From: Lentisphaerota bacterium
Lineage (GTDB): Bacteria > Verrucomicrobiota > Lentisphaeria > Victivallales > Victivallaceae
NCBI GenBank assembly: GCA_015061775.1
Contig: SUVY01000005.1
Coordinates: 16,097-80,096, forward strand
Length of the DNA: 64,000 nucleotides
Direction of reading: 5' to 3'
The notes under the pieces were generated by a model. That model made no database searches, had not been told where the DNA came from, and saw nothing but the letters and a program-made list of their open reading frames with translations. The first letter of the stretch is position 1; every line of letters begins with the position of its first letter. Below are positions 60,985-64,000 of the stretch, in pieces. The position numbers and the translations under genes are program-made.

Positions 60985-62379
60985 ATGGCTATTGACGCAG
61001 ACACCAAGACCTTTGTTCTCGACACCAATGTTCTGCTGCACAGCGCACAGAGCATTGAGTCTTTCCAGGATCACGACGTCGTTATTCCGATGGCGGTGAT
61101 CGAGGAGCTTGACAAGTTCAAGAAAAACTCCGATGAGCTCGGACGCAATGCCCGCAGAGTCATCAGAACCTTGGACCGTCTGCGTGAACTCACCTCCTCC
61201 GAACCCGGAAGTCTGCGTCTCGGAGTGAAACTCAATTTGATAAATCCTACCGCAAATGGCAGGCTTTTTGTTTTAAGCGCTCCCAATCTCAGCTCAGATG
61301 ACCCGGTCAGGCGCAGCGTTGACAACGTCTTCGGCAGCGAACTCGATCTTCAAAGTCCGGATAACCGTATTCTGCGGATCGCGGCTTTACTCAAAAACGA
61401 TGGCAGAGATGTCGTCTTTATCAGCAAAGATATCAACCTGCGCCTCAAAGCCGATGCCCTCGGACTCAAAGTTATGGATTATGAGCGCGGAAAAGTCAAC
61501 AACGACTCCCTCTACACCGGATTCGCAACCCGCTCTGTCGATGATGAACAGATAAATCTGCTCTACCGCGACCGTCAGATTTCCATTGATGATCCGGAAC
61601 TGTTGGCAAATCAATTTCTGGTCCTGAACGCCCAAAGCAATCCCAAGCACTCTGCCCTCTGCCGCTATGACGCAGAACAGAAAAATATCAGGCTCGTATC
61701 AAACTACTCCGAAGGCGTCTGGAACATCCTTCCGCGCAACAAAGAACAGAAAATGGCATTCGATCTTCTGCTCGATCCCGATATTCAGCTCGTCACCCTC
61801 ATCGGAGGCGCCGGTACCGGCAAAACCCTGCTCGCCCTCGCCGCAGGTCTCCAGCAAGTCCTCAACTCCCAGCTCTACGATAAAATCTCTGTCTCCCGCC
61901 CCATCGTTCCGCTCGGAAACGATATCGGTTTCCTCCCGGGAAGCAAGGACGCAAAACTCTCGACCTGGATGCAGCCCATTTTCGATAACCTCGATCTCCT
62001 GCTCAGTCAGGAAAACGAAAAGAAAAACAAAAGCAGCTCCCGGTACTCCTCAGAGTCGCTCCAGAATATGCACAAACTCGAACTCGAAGCCCTTACCTAT
62101 ATCCGCGGAAGAAGCATCCAAAGACAGTACGTCATCATCGACGAAGCTCAAAACCTCACTCCGCATGAAGTGAAAACCATCATCAGCCGCTGCGGAAACG
62201 ATACCAAAATGATCCTCACCGGAGACCCCTACCAAATCGATAACCCCTACCTCGACGCCTCCAGCAACGGTCTCTGCTACACCGTCGAAAAACTCAAAGG
62301 CGAAAACATCTTCGGACATATCACCCTCGCCAAAAGCGAACGCGGCAAACTCGCCGCCCTCGCGGCGAAGAAGCTTTAG
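60985..62379 (+). CDS. PIN-PhoH fusion ATPase (PhoH2 type)
   Basis: 464 residues joining an N-terminal PIN ribonuclease domain and a PhoH ATPase. The PIN part has FVLDTNVLLH near residue 9, EELDKFKK near 40 and the acidic ISKDINLRLKA near 153. PhoH has Walker A GGAGTGKTLLALAAG near 272 and Walker B YVIIDEAQNLTPHE near 383, with LTGDPYQID near 411. Such proteins unwind and cut RNA in vitro and are often tied to stress. The stop is followed by repeat copy F and three tandem terminator-like hairpins. Confidence 0.93.
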   Translation: MAIDADTKTFVLDTNVLLHSAQSIESFQDHDVVIPMAVIEELDKFKKNSDELGRNARRVIRTLDRLRELTSSEPGSLRLGVKLNLINPTANGRLFVLSAPNLSSDDPVRRSVDNVFGSELDLQSPDNRILRIAALLKNDGRDVVFISKDINLRLKADALGLKVMDYERGKVNNDSLYTGFATRSVDDEQINLLYRDRQISIDDPELLANQFLVLNAQSNPKHSALCRYDAEQKNIRLVSNYSEGVWNILPRNKEQKMAFDLLLDPDIQLVTLIGGAGTGKTLLALAAGLQQVLNSQLYDKISVSRPIVPLGNDIGFLPGSKDAKLSTWMQPIFDNLDLLLSQENEKKNKSSSRYSSESLQNMHKLELEALTYIRGRSIQRQYVIIDEAQNLTPHEVKTIISRCGNDTKMILTGDPYQIDNPYLDASSNGLCYTVEKLKGENIFGHITLAKSERGKLAALAAKKL

Positions 62380-62482
62380 GGGGTGGGAATCGGGGGAGAG
62401 AGGGAAAACTTCTTTTCGCGTGAAAAGAAGTTTTCCCTCTCTCCCCCGAACCCCCTCTCTCCTTTTCAAGAAAAGCGGGGTA
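62378..62482 (+). repeat. Modular hairpin repeat, copy F
   Basis: Perfect 28-base arms at 62390-62417 and 62422-62449 around a GCGT loop, the longest in the window, followed by TCAAGAAAAGCGGGG (62466-62480), a partial second hairpin. Begins at the end of the PhoH gene. Confidence 0.9.
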
Positions 62483-62485
62483 ATT

Positions 62486-62640
62486 GCGCCTTCCGTTGGG
62501 CGGCGCTCGTTTGAGTTTTGCTTACGCTTTGTTTTTTTTGCTTGCGCTTGTTTGCGCCTTCCGTTGGTCGGCGCGTTTTTTGCTACGCGTTTTATTTTTT
62601 TGCTTACGCTTTGTTTTTTGCGCCTCCCTTTGGGCGGCGC
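62486..62640 (+). repeat. Tandem array of terminator-like hairpins
   Basis: Three copies of a 21-base GCGCC...GGCGC hairpin at 62486-62506, 62554-62574 and 62620-62640, about 67 bases apart. The linkers share TTGCTTACGCTTTGTTTTTT. The last copy is followed by TTTTTT. Confidence 0.8.
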
Positions 62641-62646
62641 TTTTTT
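62620..62646 (+). terminator. Rho-independent terminator after PIN-PhoH
   Basis: GCGCCTCCC pairs with GGGCGGCGC across TTT, followed by TTTTTT (62641-62646). It overlaps the end of the convergent Ntn-hydrolase gene. Confidence 0.75.
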
Positions 62647-63772
62647 ACTTCAGGAGACCGGGAAGTTCCTTGGCTTCTTTCCAGATTTTGGAAAATGAGT
62701 CGTTGAGAAGTTTTACTGCCTCGGATTTTTTTCCTTTTTTCATCAGCTCTTTCGCTGCTGCAAGATCTTTTTTGTAGGCTGCGATTGATTTTTCTTCAAA
62801 CTTGAGCCACTCGGCGGGTACATCTACACGCACTCCGTCTTTGTTCATCCTTTTATAGCTTGCTGATGAAAGTTTGACTGTCGCCATCTCTTCAGGAAGC
62901 TCCTTTATACAGATCGGCAGCGGAAGCAGCACCGTATGACGCGGGCATCCCACCAGCAGATAAGCTGTCGTCAGCACCTCAGGATAATCTCTATCCACCA
63001 CAAATGTCGAAGCTGAATTCGTCCATGTGCAGCAGAGTGAACGGCGGATAAACAGATTGTCGGTATCCACTTTGCGGGACAGCGCAAGTATGTCCATCAC
63101 GTCAACTTTTCCGCGGGCGGAAAAAGCTTCGTTAAACGCCTTGCGGACAGCGTATTCACGCGCTGATTCGACAGCATGGGTATAATAGTCAGTCAAAGCA
63201 TATTTTTCCAGTCCGGGCAGATGCCAGATATTTGCTCTTGCAACGTAACCGGTATTACATTTCTGCACCTGCCAGAAGTGAGCTGTGCACTCAACAAGAT
63301 AACCCTCCTTGGGATCGGCAAAGAAAAATATCGAACCTTTGTCTCCGTGCTGGTAATCCTCTTTTTTCAGAAAGTCGATGAGTTTATCCACCGCCTGCGC
63401 AGATGTATCGCAGGTACTGATGATAGCTTCAAGTATAAGCGTTGTACCTTTTCCGTTTTTATTGGTACTGTTATCGGTACACTTCTCTCCGCCATTCATT
63501 ACTCCGGCAAGTCCGGAAGAGTTTACTGCCATGCAATAGCCCTTATCTCCGCCCATTCCGATCCAGTTGCGTTTTGCTCCGTCATTTCCGAGTCTCACTT
63601 TGACGTTACGGCTCTGGGAGTCGCGGCTCTTATGAAGAATAACGGTGTTTTCACCTGTCATATCAGGGAAAATCATCCAGCTTGTACATTCGTGAGGAGG
63701 AACTGGCTCCGCAGCAAGTGAAAACAGCAGCGCAAATACGGAAAACAAACATAATGTCTTGACTGATCTCAT
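62645..63772 (-). CDS. Secreted Ntn-hydrolase (C45/C69-like)
   Basis: 375 residues. Signal peptide (MRSVKTLCLFSVFALLFSLA), then PVPPHECTSW. Cys29 or a nearby residue is the likely N-terminal nucleophile exposed by self-processing, as in acyl-CoA:6-APA acyltransferase (C45) or C69 dipeptidases. MTGENTVILHKSRDSQ, GDKGYCMAVNSSGLAGVMNGGEKC and DKGSIFFFADPKEGYLVECTAHFW fit this fold. The C-terminus is Lys-rich and helical. Could cleave peptides, bile-acid amides or acylated lactones; substrate unassigned. No gene partner. Confidence 0.72.
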   Translation of the reverse strand: MRSVKTLCLFSVFALLFSLAAEPVPPHECTSWMIFPDMTGENTVILHKSRDSQSRNVKVRLGNDGAKRNWIGMGGDKGYCMAVNSSGLAGVMNGGEKCTDNSTNKNGKGTTLILEAIISTCDTSAQAVDKLIDFLKKEDYQHGDKGSIFFFADPKEGYLVECTAHFWQVQKCNTGYVARANIWHLPGLEKYALTDYYTHAVESAREYAVRKAFNEAFSARGKVDVMDILALSRKVDTDNLFIRRSLCCTWTNSASTFVVDRDYPEVLTTAYLLVGCPRHTVLLPLPICIKELPEEMATVKLSSASYKRMNKDGVRVDVPAEWLKFEEKSIAAYKKDLAAAKELMKKGKKSEAVKLLNDSFSKIWKEAKELPGLLK

Positions 63773-63788
63773 TTTTCTTCCTTTCTCT

Positions 63789-63909
63789 TAATACAAAAGC
63801 TTTGTTCCCGATATGGGGAGATGATGCGGGGAAAGCGGGAAAACTTCTTTTCACGAGAAAAGAAGTTTTCCCGCTCTCCCCGCGCCCCTCTCTCCCTTTC
63901 AAGATATTA
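63789..63909 (+). repeat. Modular hairpin repeat, copy G
   Basis: Leader (63799-63828, including GATATGGGGAGATGATGCGG) as in copies C and D, then arms at 63828-63852 and 63857-63881 pairing over 25 bases with one mismatch around ACGA. The second small hairpin is cut short after TTTCAAGA (63897-63904). Lies upstream of the Ntn-hydrolase gene. Confidence 0.9.
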
Positions 63910-63939
63910 TGAGAGACACAAGAGGTCTCTCATTTTTTA
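63910..63939 (+). terminator. Terminator-like hairpin near the right edge
   Basis: TGAGAGAC (63910-63917) pairs with GTCTCTCA (63925-63932), followed by TTTTTT. No plus-strand gene lies directly upstream, so its purpose is unclear; it may belong to copy G or serve read-through. Confidence 0.5.
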
Positions 63940-64000
63940 TGCCTGAAAAACAAAAAGTGGTTTGCCTCTTGATAAAAATGGATTTATGTTAAATCCGAGA

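Noticed and set aside
1..64000. CRISPR array, prophage, insertion sequence or integron
   Set aside because: No regularly spaced identical repeats with unique spacers, and no transposase, integrase or phage structural gene were seen. The dispersed hairpins are single units.

Overview
The window reads as ordinary chromosome of an anaerobic, sugar-degrading bacterium of the PVC group, most likely a Lentisphaerota (Victivallis-like) gut or sediment organism. This is inferred, not proven: the clues are a cytoplasmic GntR-type regulator fused to a sugar-binding-protein domain, glycosidases of plant and mucin type (GH1, GH51, GH78, beta-helix), an Rnf complex beside a ferredoxin-linked NuoE/NuoF/GltD-like module, and TadE/TadG-like secreted proteins. 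No rRNA, tRNA, CRISPR, prophage or insertion sequence was recognised. Promoters are sigma70-like, mostly TTGNNN, 16-17 bases, then TATATT or TATCTT.

Layout. 1-9232 (+): end of a ThuA-like gene, recD2, a pair of SPFH membrane proteins with three N-terminal beta-repeats each, galE, a DnaQ-like exonuclease and a GH1 glucosidase. 9398-23506 (+): rpsT, a hypothetical protein with a duplicated tail, a lipoprotein/TadE/TadG/TadE/cinA/recN operon, rpmE, prfA, the GntR/solute-binding fusion regulator with an unassigned 583-residue partner, and a small membrane protein. 23593-39179 (-): rnfABCDGE, recR, ybaB, secDF, yajC, a uxaE-like epimerase, an aldehyde dehydrogenase, alr, rny and the 5-formyl-THF cyclo-ligase gene. 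39180-39732 is a divergent region with a possible structured RNA on the minus strand. 39733-41647 (+): nadC, ruvA, a small phosphatase. 41685-43400 (-): a GH78 rhamnosidase. 43594-54819 (+): marC, then a tightly packed eight-gene run (NuoE, NuoF, 2Fe-2S/GltD-like flavoprotein, MtaB-like enzyme, GT2, SGNH esterase, GH51, galM). 54993-64000: beta-helix protein (-), gamma-glutamyl hydrolase-thiL-tsaE-CPBP protease (+), two Pmp3 proteins and an EI24 protein (-), lipoprotein and PIN-PhoH ATPase (+), a secreted Ntn-hydrolase (-).

How the genes fit together. Glycosidases, arabinofuranosidase, rhamnosidase, epimerases and the tagaturonate epimerase-like enzyme feed plant-polymer sugars into fermentation. 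The NuoE/NuoF/GltD-like trio would balance ferredoxin, NADH and NADPH, and Rnf would convert surplus reduced ferredoxin into an ion gradient.

The most unusual non-coding content is a dispersed modular repeat family in at least seven intergenic regions. Each copy has a long near-perfect hairpin with a constant core and an NCGN loop, usually followed by a small second hairpin, and in some copies a leader or an extra hairpin module. Paired changes in the stem arms between copies indicate selection on, or maintenance of, the folded form.
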